64,000 nucleotides of DNA from Sphingomonas kyeonggiensis (GCF_014196745.1 NZ_JACIEH010000006.1:118054-182053); one strand, 5' to 3'; counted from the first letter of the stretch, positions 41,918 through 51,197 are shown. A program made the numbers and translations. The notes: generated by a model from the letters alone, not told the origin.

Positions 41918-43914
41918 ACCAGATCCGGCGGAGTCGCCTCGGCCACCAGCTTCGCCACGACCTCGTCGAGGCTCAGCATCTGCTGGCCCTGCGAGCCGAG
42001 CACGCGCAGCGCCACGGTGCCTTCCTCGGCCTCGCGCTTGCCGACGACGAGCAGGTTCGGGACCTTGGCCACCGAATGCTCGCGGACCTTGTAGTTGATC
42101 TTCTCGTTGCGAAGATCGGTCTCGACGCGGATGCCCGCGGCCTGGAGCCGCTTGGTCACCTGCACGGCATAGTCATCGGCGTCCGACACGATCGTCGCCA
42201 CCACCGCCTGGGTCGGCGCGAGCCAGGTCGGCAGCTTGCCGGCGAAATGCTCGATCAGGATGCCGATGAAGCGCTCGTACGAGCCGAAGATCGCGCGGTG
42301 GAGCATCACCGGGCGGTGACGCTCGCCATCCTCGGCGACATAGGACGCGTCGAGGCGCTCGGGCAGCACACGGTCCGACTGGATCGTGCCGACCTGCCAG
42401 GTGCGGCCGATCGCGTCGGTCAGGTGCCATTCCAGCTTCGGCGCATAGAAGGCGCCTTCTCCGGGCAGCTCTTCCCAGCCATATTCTTCCGTAGCCATGC
42501 CGGCGCGGACCACGGCGTCGCGCAGTTCGGCCTCGGCCTGGTCCCACATCTCCTCGGTGCCGAAGCGATTGTCGGGACGCAGCGCCAGCTTGATCGAATA
42601 GGTGAAGCCGAAATCCTTGTAGACGCGGTCGGCGAGCTGGCAGAAATCCTGCACTTCGTCGACGATCTGGTCCTCGCGGCAGAAGATATGGCCGTCGTCC
42701 TGGGTGAACTGGCGGACGCGCATCAGCCCGTGCAGCGCGCCGTGCGGCTCGTTGCGGTGGCAGCAGCCATTCTCGACCAGGCGCAGCGGCAGGTCGCGAT
42801 ACGACTTGATGCCCTGCTTGAAGATCAGGATGTGCGCCGGGCAGTTCATCGGCTTGAGCGCCATCCACTGCACGTCCTCCGACACCATCGGACCTTCGTC
42901 CTCGATGTTCGGCGTCTCGTCGGGGATGACGAACATGTTCTCGCGATACTTGCCCCAGTGGCCGGACTGCTCCCACTGGCGCGCGTCCATCACCTGCGGC
43001 GTCTTGACCTCGCGGCTGCCCGCGGCATTGACCGCACGGCGCATGTAATCCTCGAGCGCGCGGTAGATGACATAGCCGTTGGGGTGCCAGAACACCGAGC
43101 CATGCGCTTCCTGCTGGAGGTGGAACAGGTCCATCTCCTGGCCAAGCTTGCGGTGGTCGCGCTTGGCGGCCTCCTCGAGGCGCATCATGTGCTCGTCGAG
43201 CTGCTTCTTGTTGAGCCAGCCCGTGCCATAGATGCGCGAGAGCATCGCGTTCTTCTGGTCGCCGCGCCAATAGGCGCCCGAGACGCGCGTCAGCTTGAAG
43301 GCGTTGGGATCGACCTTGCCGGTGGAGGCGAGGTGAGGCCCGCGGCACATGTCGAGCCAGGCGTCCTCGCCCTTGCCGGCGCGGTAGACGGTAAGCTCTT
43401 CGCCCTCGGGCAGTTCCTGCGCCCATTCGGCCTTGAAGGTCTCGCCCTGCTTGGTCCAGCGATCGATCAGCTGCTGGCGCGACCAGACCTCGCGGATCAG
43501 CGGCTCGTTCTTGCCGATGATCTTGCGCATCTCGGCTTCGATCGCCGGCAGGTCCTCCTCGGTGAAGGGGCGGTCCTTGGGGGCGAAGTCGTAATAGAAG
43601 CCGTCGTCGGTCGCAGGGCCGAAGGTGATCTGCGTGCCGGGGAAGAGGTTCTGCACCGCTTCGGCAAGGATGTGCGCGAAGTCGTGGCGCGCGAGCTCGA
43701 GCGCATCCTTCTCGTCCTTCGAGGTGACCAGCGCGAGCTGGGAATCGCCCTCGAACGGACGGCCGATGTCGCGCAGCTCGCCATCGACGCGCGCGGCGAT
43801 CGCCGCCTTGGCCAGGCCCGGACCGATCGCGGCGGCGATGTCCGCCGGGGTAGTCCCCGGGGCTACCTCGCGGACGGAACCGTCGGGCAGCGTTATGCGG
43901 AACATCTCGGACAC
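41914..43914 (-). CDS. thrS: Threonine-tRNA ligase
   Basis: The 666-residue enzyme has the TGS domain (FRITLPDGSVREVAPGTTPADIA), the editing domain with RHDFAHILAEAVQNLFPGTQITFGPATDDGFYYDF, then the class II catalytic core (LKPMNCPAHILIFK with a zinc cysteine, PHGALHGLMRVRQFTQDDGHIF, MLHRAIFGSYERFIGILIEH) and the anticodon-binding domain. It charges tRNA-Thr. The start is MSEMFRITLPDGS at 43914. Confidence 0.97.
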   Translation of the reverse strand: MSEMFRITLPDGSVREVAPGTTPADIAAAIGPGLAKAAIAARVDGELRDIGRPFEGDSQLALVTSKDEKDALELARHDFAHILAEAVQNLFPGTQITFGPATDDGFYYDFAPKDRPFTEEDLPAIEAEMRKIIGKNEPLIREVWSRQQLIDRWTKQGETFKAEWAQELPEGEELTVYRAGKGEDAWLDMCRGPHLASTGKVDPNAFKLTRVSGAYWRGDQKNAMLSRIYGTGWLNKKQLDEHMMRLEEAAKRDHRKLGQEMDLFHLQQEAHGSVFWHPNGYVIYRALEDYMRRAVNAAGSREVKTPQVMDARQWEQSGHWGKYRENMFVIPDETPNIEDEGPMVSEDVQWMALKPMNCPAHILIFKQGIKSYRDLPLRLVENGCCHRNEPHGALHGLMRVRQFTQDDGHIFCREDQIVDEVQDFCQLADRVYKDFGFTYSIKLALRPDNRFGTEEMWDQAEAELRDAVVRAGMATEEYGWEELPGEGAFYAPKLEWHLTDAIGRTWQVGTIQSDRVLPERLDASYVAEDGERHRPVMLHRAIFGSYERFIGILIEHFAGKLPTWLAPTQAVVATIVSDADDYAVQVTKRLQAAGIRVETDLRNEKINYKVREHSVAKVPNLLVVGKREAEEGTVALRVLGSQGQQMLSLDEVVAKLVAEATPPDLV

Positions 43915-44011
43915 GGGTTTGACTTTCGTGAGGGTTGATTGGAGCGCGGCTTATGCCTTCGCGGGCGCGATATAAGCAAGCGCTCGCAAAATTGCTTGTC
44001 GGAAGGGGCGG

Positions 44012-44048
44012 CAAAGTGAAGGGAATCGCATCCTATCATTTCACTTTG
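44012..44048. repeat. CAAAGTGAA/TTCACTTTG repeat, copy 2
   Basis: CAAAGTGAA (44012-44020) and TTCACTTTG (44040-44048), 19 bases apart, match the copy at 32,515-32,551. It lies between the divergent thrS and VOC genes. Confidence 0.6.
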
Positions 44049-44188
44049 ACCCGCGGCTCCGATCGCTTTCCCGGCGATCGATTCTGCAGCCCCGTTGCGC
44101 ATGCATCGGCGGTGACAGACAAAATCCTACATTGGAAGCCCGTTTCGAGATGGCGTAGAGCCGGGGCAACAAGGGGAGAGGCCCGGAC

Positions 44189-44542
44189 ATGGCGGAACAT
44201 CACGCGACTGCGATTCTCCCCTGCAACGACCTCGCGGCGAGCCAGGCCTTCTATGCGCGGCTCGGCTTCCGGCTGGTCAGCGACCATGGCCATTACAAAA
44301 TCCTGGCGGACGGCAAGGGCTGGCACCTGCACCTCAACCAGGCGGTGACCGGCTGGCTGGTGCCGGGGCACAATCCGTTCGGCATCTATCTCTACACCGA
44401 CAATGTCGACGGCGTGGCGGCGGGCGTGCGCGAGCTGATCATCGAGAAGGAAGGGCCGAGCCTGAAGCCTTGGGGCTGCTACGAGTTCGCGGTGAGCGAT
44501 CCGGACGGGACGCTGGTGCGGGTGGGGCGCGTTGCGGACTGA
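44189..44542 (+). CDS. VOC-superfamily protein (bleomycin-resistance-like)
   Basis: The 117-residue protein begins MAEHHATAILPCNDLAASQAFYARLGFRLVSDHGHYKIL and ends YEFAVSDPDGTLVRVGR, a single-fold VOC protein that would dimerise. Binding role in small-molecule or antibiotic sequestration is possible, but no ligand is evident. It overlaps the methyltransferase start by 11 bases, so the two genes are coupled. Confidence 0.85.
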   Translation: MAEHHATAILPCNDLAASQAFYARLGFRLVSDHGHYKILADGKGWHLHLNQAVTGWLVPGHNPFGIYLYTDNVDGVAAGVRELIIEKEGPSLKPWGCYEFAVSDPDGTLVRVGRVAD

Positions 44543-45953
44543 GGTCGCGCAGCTGCTGGACATGGCGGCGGAGGCTGCGCGGCAGGGCCGGTACGGCCAG
44601 GCCTTGCCGATGCTGAGCCGGGCGCTGGCGCTGGATGTCGAGGGCGTGGCGCCGGCCTATGCCGAGCTGTTCGCCCGGCTGTCGCTCACCGGCTGGCCGC
44701 CACAGCTGGAGGCGGACCTAGTGACCTGCCTGCATGCGGCTTCCGTCGATCCGCAGGCCCTGGCGCGGACGGCGGCGCGCATGCTGCTGGTCAAATATCC
44801 CGAGCCGGTGGTGGCCGAGGATTCGCTGTGGGATGCGTTCCTGACCCGTTGCATCAATGTCGATCCGGCGATGGAAGCGCGGCTGGCCTGGCTTGCCCGA
44901 CGCCTGCTGCCGGACCGGTTGCGCGATGCGCTGGCGGTGCAGGCGTTCGCGAGCGAATATGTGTGGGGCGGGGAAGGGCTGGAGGTTCCCGCCGACGCCG
45001 CTGCCGGGATCGAGGCCGAGCGCTATCTCGCCGCGGAGATGCCGCGTCTTTTTCCGCGGTCTTCGGCGAGGAACGAAGAGGGCGAGGCTCGGCACGTTTC
45101 CGATGCGGTGCGTGCCCAGTACGAGGCCAATCCCTATCCGCGCTGGCGGGCGCCCGCGGCGCGGCAGCGCGTTTCGGTGGCGGCGCATCTCGACGCGCTC
45201 GGCGCGCCGCAGGCCGAGCCGCTGGCGGTGCTCGTCGCGGGCTGCGGCACCGGGTTCGAGCCGATCGACCTGGCGCGGACGGACCCGTCGCTGTCGATCA
45301 CCGCGCTCGACCTGAGCGCCGCCAGCCTGGCCTATGGCCAGCGCATGGCGAGCGATCTGGGCGTGGAGAAGGTGCGGTTCGTGCGGGGCGACATCCTCGA
45401 CGTCGGGCAATTGGGCCAGCGCTTCGGGATGGTGAGCAGCACCGGGGTTCTCCATCATATGGAGCATCCCGAACAGGGGCTGGCCGCGCTGGCCGGCGTG
45501 CTCGCGCCCGGCGGGGTGCTGCGGATCGCGCTCTACAGCGAGCGGGCCCGGGCCTGGGTCGCCGAGGCGCACCGGGCGATCGCCGGGCATGGCTGGGACG
45601 CGAGCCCGGCGGGCATCCGCGCGTTCCGTGCCCATGTCCTCGCGCTGCCGCCCGACCAGCCGCTCGCGCGCCTTCGGGAGAGCGACGATTTCTACACGCT
45701 TAGCGGCTGCCGCGACCTCTGCTTCCACATCCGCGAGCATTGGTACCGGCTGCCGGCGATCGGCGAGATGCTGGCGGGGGCCGGGCTGGAGCTACTGATG
45801 CTGGATGCGCCGCCCGAGGCGCAGGACCTGTTCCTGCGGCGCTTCGGGGCGGCAGGAGACCGGCGTGATCTGGCGTTGTGGGATCGGCTGGAGGCGGACT
45901 TCCCGCACCTGTTTGCGGGGATGTTCCATTTCTGGGCGCGGAAGGTGGCCTAA
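44532..45953 (+). CDS. Class I SAM-dependent methyltransferase with N-terminal helical domain
   Basis: The 473-residue protein may start at TTG 44532 or ATG 44562 (MAAEAARQGRYGQALPML); the ATG is the more likely. An N-terminal helical TPR-like region precedes the methyltransferase fold: VLVAGCGTGFEPIDLA, ITALDLSAASLAYGQRMA, VRFVRGDILD and VSSTGVLHHMEHPEQGLAALAGVLAPGGVLRIALYS. The motif order is that of class I SAM enzymes. The substrate is unknown. The gene is followed by a hairpin terminator. Confidence 0.85.
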   Translation: MRTEVAQLLDMAAEAARQGRYGQALPMLSRALALDVEGVAPAYAELFARLSLTGWPPQLEADLVTCLHAASVDPQALARTAARMLLVKYPEPVVAEDSLWDAFLTRCINVDPAMEARLAWLARRLLPDRLRDALAVQAFASEYVWGGEGLEVPADAAAGIEAERYLAAEMPRLFPRSSARNEEGEARHVSDAVRAQYEANPYPRWRAPAARQRVSVAAHLDALGAPQAEPLAVLVAGCGTGFEPIDLARTDPSLSITALDLSAASLAYGQRMASDLGVEKVRFVRGDILDVGQLGQRFGMVSSTGVLHHMEHPEQGLAALAGVLAPGGVLRIALYSERARAWVAEAHRAIAGHGWDASPAGIRAFRAHVLALPPDQPLARLRESDDFYTLSGCRDLCFHIREHWYRLPAIGEMLAGAGLELLMLDAPPEAQDLFLRRFGAAGDRRDLALWDRLEADFPHLFAGMFHFWARKVA

Positions 45954-45973
45954 GCACCCCCGACATCCTTGCT

Positions 45974-45994
45974 CCCCTCCCTTGCAGGGAGGGG
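45974..45994. terminator. Bidirectional hairpin terminator
   Basis: CCCCTCCC (45974-45981) and GGGAGGGG (45987-45994) around TTGCA lie between the convergent methyltransferase and aldo/keto reductase genes. Confidence 0.6.
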
Positions 45995-46013
45995 AATCTT
46001 GGAAGGGACGACT

Positions 46014-47024
46014 TCAGTCGATCGGCAGTGGGGCATCCGGCGAGACCAGCGCCGCTTCGCGCAGCTCGCGCCAGAAATCCGCTGGGACCGTCTCGTTCAG
46101 TGCCGCATGGTCCTCGGCGAGGCGGCTCGGCTTGCTGGCGCCCGGGATCACCGCGGCGACCGCCGGATTGGCGAGCGAGAATTGCAGGCCGGCGGCCTTC
46201 ATGCTCACCCCGTGGCGGTCCGCGATCGCCTTGATCCGCGCGACCTTGTCGAGCATCGCCTGGGGCGCCGGCGCATATTCGAAATGCGCGCCGCCGACGA
46301 GCACGCCCGAGCTGTAGGGACCGCCGACGACGATGCCGAGCCCGCGCTCGACGATCCTGGGCATAAGCCGCTGCAGCGCACGCTCGTGATCGAGCAGGGT
46401 GTAGCGGCCGGCGAGCAGGAAGCCGTCGGGGCGCGGCTCTTCCAGGTCGAGCAGCAGCTCGCAGGCCTCGACCTTGTTCACGCCCAGGCCCCAGGCGCCG
46501 ATGACGCCTTCGTCGCGCAGGCGGTCGAGCGTGCGGAAGGCGCCCTTGCGCGCCTCGGCGAAGCGATCGACCCATTGGTCGCGGTAGAAATCCTGGGCGA
46601 GATCATGGACGAAGACGATCTCGACATGATCGGTCTTGAGGCGCTTCAGGCTGTCCTCGATCGAGCGCATGGTGGCGTCGGCCGAATAGTCGTTCACCAC
46701 CTTGTTCGCGCGGCCATGGGCGAAGACGCCGGCCTTCTCGCCCTGGTCGCGCGCGCTGACATCCTCCAGCTCGTCGAGGATGACGCGGCCGACCTTGGTG
46801 CTGATCACATAGTCCGCGCGGGGACGGCCGGCGAGCACCTCGCCCATGCGGATCTCGGCCAGGCCGGCGCCGTAGAGCGGTGCGGTGTCGTAATAGCGGA
46901 TGCCCTGGTTCCAGGCGGCGTCGACGGTGGCGCGCGCCTCCTCCTCCGGAATGTCGCGGAACATGTTGCCGAGCGGGGCGGTGCCGAAGCCCAGCTTGCC
47001 GGGGAGGATGTCCTTGATCGCCAT
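46014..47024 (-). CDS. Aldo/keto reductase
   Basis: The 336-residue enzyme starts at the ATG at 47024 (MAIKDILPGKLGFGTAPLGNMF), with AAGGAGC upstream. The AKR catalytic residues are visible: D and Y in GIRYYDTAPLYGAGLAE, K in VISTKVGRV, H in EIVFVHDLAQ. It resembles the D-threo-aldose 1-dehydrogenase group. Substrate unknown. Confidence 0.92.
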   Translation of the reverse strand: MAIKDILPGKLGFGTAPLGNMFRDIPEEEARATVDAAWNQGIRYYDTAPLYGAGLAEIRMGEVLAGRPRADYVISTKVGRVILDELEDVSARDQGEKAGVFAHGRANKVVNDYSADATMRSIEDSLKRLKTDHVEIVFVHDLAQDFYRDQWVDRFAEARKGAFRTLDRLRDEGVIGAWGLGVNKVEACELLLDLEEPRPDGFLLAGRYTLLDHERALQRLMPRIVERGLGIVVGGPYSSGVLVGGAHFEYAPAPQAMLDKVARIKAIADRHGVSMKAAGLQFSLANPAVAAVIPGASKPSRLAEDHAALNETVPADFWRELREAALVSPDAPLPID

Positions 47025-47252
47025 GTCGCCTGCTCCTTGTTCAGCCTTGTCCGGGCGGCAGATAGGAAGCGGGCATGGCGGCGGGAAGGGCAATACCCGA
47101 TCGGGTGACCGGCAGCCTCAATTGCGTGGAAACCAATAGAAGCAACGCTTTCGGACGTATCCGTCATATTCGGATTGTCGGTGCATGGCTGGCCATGGGA
47201 GGCTTCAAGAAGGGCAGGAGGATTCCCGCCCTTTCAGACGCGGAGGAAATGC

Positions 47253-47621
47253 ATGCCCATGCTTCATGTACTTTCGAGCATCTATCTGGCGGCGGCGGGA
47301 ATTGCCGAGCCGGCTCCGGTATTTCTGTTCAACAGCAATCCAGTTGCGGTGGACGATACGGCATCGGTCCAGTGCCTGACGATCCAGTCGATCAACGTGC
47401 TTGCCAATGACTATGATTCGGACGGCGATCCGCTCACCGTCACCAGTGTCGACTGGCAGACGGGCAATCATGGCTATGCCGAAGTCGACGGCAACATGAT
47501 CTCCTATTCGGCTGACTCCGTCGGCACCGACGAGATCTATTATTCCGTGTCGGACGGCAATGGCGGCACCGCGACTGCCAAGCTGACCGTCACGATCACC
47601 GGGCGGCACTGCAATCTCTAG
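47253..47621 (+). CDS. Small secreted Ig-like/cadherin-like domain protein
   Basis: The 122-residue protein starts at the ATG at 47253 (MPMLHVLSSIYLAAAGIAEPAP), with GGAGGA six bases upstream. A short hydrophobic N-terminus is likely a signal peptide. The rest is one bacterial Ig-like repeat: NPVAVDDTASV, INVLANDYDSDGDPLTVTSVDW and TDEIYYSVSDGNGGTATAKLTVTI. These repeats normally stand in tandem in big adhesins, so a single one in a small protein is unusual. Convergent overlap of 4 bases with the LD-carboxypeptidase. Confidence 0.7.
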   Translation: MPMLHVLSSIYLAAAGIAEPAPVFLFNSNPVAVDDTASVQCLTIQSINVLANDYDSDGDPLTVTSVDWQTGNHGYAEVDGNMISYSADSVGTDEIYYSVSDGNGGTATAKLTVTITGRHCNL

Positions 47622-48451
47622 ATCAGCCCGAACGGCACCACGCGGTTCAGCTCGACATGCCCTATCTCGGCCCGGCCGAGATAGGGTACGCCCATCTCGG
47701 CGCACCAGCGCAGGATGATCTGGTCGATCGTCTCGCCGAAGCTGTAATTGCCCTCGGCCTCGCCATTGTCCTTCACCGCGGTGACCTGGCCCAGGCGGAT
47801 GCCGGCAATGCCCTTGAGCTGGGTGGCGTGGGCCATCTGGAACAGCATCCGGTCGATCCGGTAGAGCGGCTCGTCCACTTCCTCGATGTAGAGGACGTGG
47901 TCGGTCAGGTCCGGCAGGTATTTGGTGCCGATCAGCGACGCCAGGATAGACAGGTTGAACGCTGCGGCAGGGCGCCCGTCGGCCAGGCCGGGCTCGAGTC
48001 CGCGTTTGTCGCCGTCGATCAGCCAGCCGAGCACCCAGCCGGCGGCGGTGCCGTCGTCGTTCTTGCCGATGCTGGAGGCCATCGCGCCATGCGCCACCCG
48101 GCCGATCCGCCGGGCATAGAGCGCGCCGAGCAGGAAGCCCATGTCGGAGAAGCCGATATAGGTCTTGTGGTTCGCCGCCGGGCCGAGCTTCGGCATCACC
48201 GCTTCGAGGATGCGGTTCGAGCCATAGCCGCCGCGCGCGAACCAGATCGCGTCGAACGCCGGATCATTGGCGAATTCGAGGAAAGCGGCGGCGCGCTGCG
48301 CGTCGGTGCCGGCGAAATGGCCGGCCTCCAGATAGCATTGCGGGTGGAAGACGATCTCGTGCTGGGGATAGGTCAGCGCCATGAACGCGGCCATGCGCAG
48401 CGATCCCTCGCGGCTGACCGGTCTTGCTGGTGCGACGACTCCGATGCGCAT
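47618..48451 (-). CDS. ldcA: LD-carboxypeptidase (peptidase S66)
   Basis: The 277-residue enzyme starts at the ATG at 48451 (MRIGVVAPARPVSREG). The S66 fold is seen in AIWFARGGYGSNRILE, the serine nucleophile in YIGFSDMGFLLGALY, the glutamate in LYIEEVDEPLYRIDRMLFQM and the histidine in AEIGHVELNRVVPFG. It removes the terminal D-Ala from murein tetrapeptide during recycling. It is divergent from a Mpl-like ligase, which uses the tripeptide product. Confidence 0.9.
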   Translation of the reverse strand: MRIGVVAPARPVSREGSLRMAAFMALTYPQHEIVFHPQCYLEAGHFAGTDAQRAAAFLEFANDPAFDAIWFARGGYGSNRILEAVMPKLGPAANHKTYIGFSDMGFLLGALYARRIGRVAHGAMASSIGKNDDGTAAGWVLGWLIDGDKRGLEPGLADGRPAAAFNLSILASLIGTKYLPDLTDHVLYIEEVDEPLYRIDRMLFQMAHATQLKGIAGIRLGQVTAVKDNGEAEGNYSFGETIDQIILRWCAEMGVPYLGRAEIGHVELNRVVPFGLI

Positions 48452-48491
48452 GCCTTGCCCCTTTGCTTCGAATTGCCGATAGCGCGGGGTC

Positions 48492-49889
48492 ATGGAGCAT
48501 CGCAAACCTTACTTCTTCGTGGGCATCGGCGGTTCGGGGATGATGCCCCTCGCGATGATCCTGGCCGGGCAGGGCGCCAAGGTGGCGGGATCGGACCGCA
48601 GCCTCGATTCGGGGCGGCTGCCGGCCAAGTTCGATTTCCTGAAGGCGAGCGGCATCGGCCTGTTTCCGCAGGACGGCAGCGGGATCATTTCGAGCGAGCA
48701 GATCGTCGTCGCCTCGGCCGCGATCGAGGAGACGGTGCCCGATGCCCGCCGCGCGGCCGAGCTGGGCAACCAGCGGATGACGCGGGCGGAGCTCAACGCC
48801 GCGCTGTTCAACGCCGCGCGCCTTTCGATCGGGGTGGCCGGGACCAGCGGCAAATCGACTGTGACCGGCATGATCGGCTGGATCCTCCATGCGCTGGGCC
48901 AGGACCCCACGGTGATGAACGGCGCGGTGATGAAGAACTTCGTCACCCCTGAGGCGCCGTTTGCGACCGCGCTGGTCGGCGGCGGCGAAGCCTATGTCAG
49001 CGAAGTCGACGAGAGCGACGGCTCGATCGCGCTCTATCGCCCGCAAGTGGCGGTGCTCAACAATGTCAGCCTCGATCACCTGCCGATGGAGAAGCTGATC
49101 GAACTGTTCGGCGCATTCATCGCGCGCGCGGGCAAGGCGGTGATCAACCTCGACAATGGCGAGGGCGCGCTGCTCGCCGCGACCATGCCGCGCGACCGGC
49201 TGCTGACCTTCGCGATCGGCAGCCCGGCCGACCTGACCGCGATCAACCTGCGCGAGCAGCGCTACGGCATCGCCTTCGAGCTGGCGCGGGAAGGCGAGCC
49301 CTCGATCCCGGTGACGCTGCAGGTGCCCGGCCGGCACAATGTATCCAACGCGCTCGCCGCGATCGCGGCGGTGGTGGCGGCGGGGCTCCACATCCGCGAC
49401 GCGGCCCAGGCGATCCAGGGCTTCCAGGGCCTCAAGCGCCGCTTCGAGCTGGTCGGCGAGGCGAACGACATCGCGGTGATCGACGATTTCGGGCACAACC
49501 CCGACAAGATCGCCGCGACGCTGGACACGCTCCACGCCTTCGACGGGCGGCTGCTGCTGCTGTTCCAGCCGCATGGCTATGGCCCGCTCAAGGTGATGCG
49601 CGCCGAGCTGGTCGCGATGTTCGTGGAGAAGCTGGGCGCCGAGGATGTGCTCGTCCTGCCCGATCCGGTCTATCACGGCGGCACCACCCATCGCGAGGTG
49701 ACCAGCGCGGACATCGTGGCGGATATCGCGGCGACCGGGCGCGGTGCCGTCCATATCCCCGAGCGTGCGGCGGCGGCGGCGCATCTCGTCGCGATCGCCC
49801 GCCCGGGCGACCGGATCGTGGTGATGGGCGCGCGCGACGACACGCTCAGCCAGCTCGCGGCGGAGATGCTCGCCCGGCTGGAACAGTAG
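48492..49889 (+). CDS. mpl: Mur ligase, Mpl/MurC-like
   Basis: The 465-residue protein has the Rossmann-like N-domain (YFFVGIGGSGMMPLAMILAGQG), the ATP loop (IGVAGTSGKSTVTGMIGW), the central EVDESDGSIALYRPQVAVLNNVSLDH and the C-domain (VPGRHNVSNALAAIAAV, IAVIDDFGHNPDKIAATL). These fit the MurC/Mpl family. Next to ldcA, it is best read as Mpl, which joins murein tripeptide to UDP-MurNAc. A MurC activity cannot be ruled out without a second murC elsewhere. Confidence 0.85.
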   Translation: MEHRKPYFFVGIGGSGMMPLAMILAGQGAKVAGSDRSLDSGRLPAKFDFLKASGIGLFPQDGSGIISSEQIVVASAAIEETVPDARRAAELGNQRMTRAELNAALFNAARLSIGVAGTSGKSTVTGMIGWILHALGQDPTVMNGAVMKNFVTPEAPFATALVGGGEAYVSEVDESDGSIALYRPQVAVLNNVSLDHLPMEKLIELFGAFIARAGKAVINLDNGEGALLAATMPRDRLLTFAIGSPADLTAINLREQRYGIAFELAREGEPSIPVTLQVPGRHNVSNALAAIAAVVAAGLHIRDAAQAIQGFQGLKRRFELVGEANDIAVIDDFGHNPDKIAATLDTLHAFDGRLLLLFQPHGYGPLKVMRAELVAMFVEKLGAEDVLVLPDPVYHGGTTHREVTSADIVADIAATGRGAVHIPERAAAAAHLVAIARPGDRIVVMGARDDTLSQLAAEMLARLEQ

Positions 49890-49980
49890 AAACGGGCATT
49901 GTTTTCGCCTGTTTGCGGAAATCCGTAGACTTTCCGGTTGGAAATGCCACCATAGTGGTCAGATTCCGGGGAGGCGGCAT

Positions 49981-50157
49981 ATGAACCTGCTGCAGCCAGT
50001 CTATTGTCTGTTCGGCAAACACCATCGCAGCCGTGGCCGCGCATGGGGTGACGGCTCTGTCTATCGATCCTGGTGCAAGGGATGCGGCAAGCCGATGATC
50101 CGCGACCTGCATGGCTGGCACCTCGATCTGCAACCCCCGGGCGAAAAGAAACCTTAG
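49981..50157 (+). CDS. Small zinc-ribbon-like protein
   Basis: A 58-residue protein begins MNLLQPVYCLFGKHHRSRG, with GGGGAGG seven bases upstream. It has one CxxC (WCKGCGKPM) plus a cysteine and histidines (CLFGKHH), enough for a zinc site, and ends GWHLDLQPPGEKKP. The composition is typical of a small structural or RNA-binding ribbon protein. I recall similar unnamed proteins in sphingomonads. It stands alone after the Mpl-like gene. Confidence 0.55.
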   Translation: MNLLQPVYCLFGKHHRSRGRAWGDGSVYRSWCKGCGKPMIRDLHGWHLDLQPPGEKKP

Positions 50158-50426
50158 CGTATAGTCATGCTCGCTGGGTATTATTTGCTTGGCAATTCAT
50201 CGCCTCCAGCAAGTAGTTGGAGACATGTCGGGCCTGACCGCTGCTCAGTTCGCCCGTGGTTTTCGCCTTGGATGATTGCCGACGACCAGGTGCGATTTCC
50301 CTTGCCATGCGGCGATATGGGCCGCCCTCGCCGCCGGGGCTTACTTGACTCGGTAAACGGTTCGTGCGGCTTTGGAGGGGTGCTCAGCATTCTGCGGAGC
50401 ACGTCATCTTCGCGCTGGTTAGGGTT

Positions 50427-51014
50427 GTGCATCCAAAGGGTATAAGACAGGCGAAGGTCTGGCTGAAGAAAGCCGAGTCCTCGGCCGAGGCGCTGCGGAA
50501 GGCGGATCAATTCGATGCCATCGAATCTGCCTGGCTCGACTTCTTGATCGCAGCTGGAACCATCTACCTAAAGTTAGAGAGTGCTTGCCCTGGCACAGGG
50601 CCGGTAAATGGGTGGTTTGGCAGGGTCCGGGAAGAAAGAAAACTCGATCCACTACTGAGATACATTCATCACGCGCGCAATTCCGCTCAGCACGGCATCG
50701 AGGATAGCACCGACCCCGACGCGCTGGAATGGAGGGCAGACCTCGCGGGCCGAGCCGTAGTTTTTCGTGGCGAGCATCCGCCAATCTCGATGGAGTGGGA
50801 GTCGGCCGCAGGAGGGGTCATCTCAATCGACACGTTCGAGAAGCGCCGGATTGTGGGACTGAAAGCAGTTTTCGACCGCGGAAATAGCTTTGACCCGCCA
50901 ACGTCGCATCTTGGGCAATCGCTCCCGCCGTTTCTGGAGCCGATCAATGTAGCGTCAATGGGACTCAAGTACCTACGCGATCTGGTGGCAACAGCCGAAT
51001 TCTACTCGTCATAG
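50427..51014 (+). CDS. Hypothetical protein with HEPN-like RN-x3-H motif
   Basis: The 195-residue protein most likely starts at the GTG at 50427 (HPKGIRQAKVWLKKAESSAEALRK); the frame extends to an ATG at 50364, but those residues look unnatural. A helical N-half (AIESAWLDFLIAAGTIYLKLE) is followed by LLRYIHHARNSAQHGIED, where R84-N-x3-H89 matches the HEPN RNase motif R-x4-6-H. The C-terminal half is beta-rich and not recognised. HEPN proteins are often RNase toxins or antiviral effectors, but many are harmless. The intergenic block 50,158-50,426 has no gene. Confidence 0.5.
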   Translation: MHPKGIRQAKVWLKKAESSAEALRKADQFDAIESAWLDFLIAAGTIYLKLESACPGTGPVNGWFGRVREERKLDPLLRYIHHARNSAQHGIEDSTDPDALEWRADLAGRAVVFRGEHPPISMEWESAAGGVISIDTFEKRRIVGLKAVFDRGNSFDPPTSHLGQSLPPFLEPINVASMGLKYLRDLVATAEFYSS

Positions 51015-51197
51015 GAGGCGGCCGCCAACATCATCCGAAGGACTGAACGCACCAAGCCTTGAAGTGGTAACCCTGCGCGGTACTATTGGGCAGCATATAT
51101 CACGGCCGCGATCACGGCCTCTATCTTAGAAGGCCACCTGTTATGCAGGCCCCTCGTGCGCATCCGCCTGCCAATTTATGATATAATGACTTGCTCG

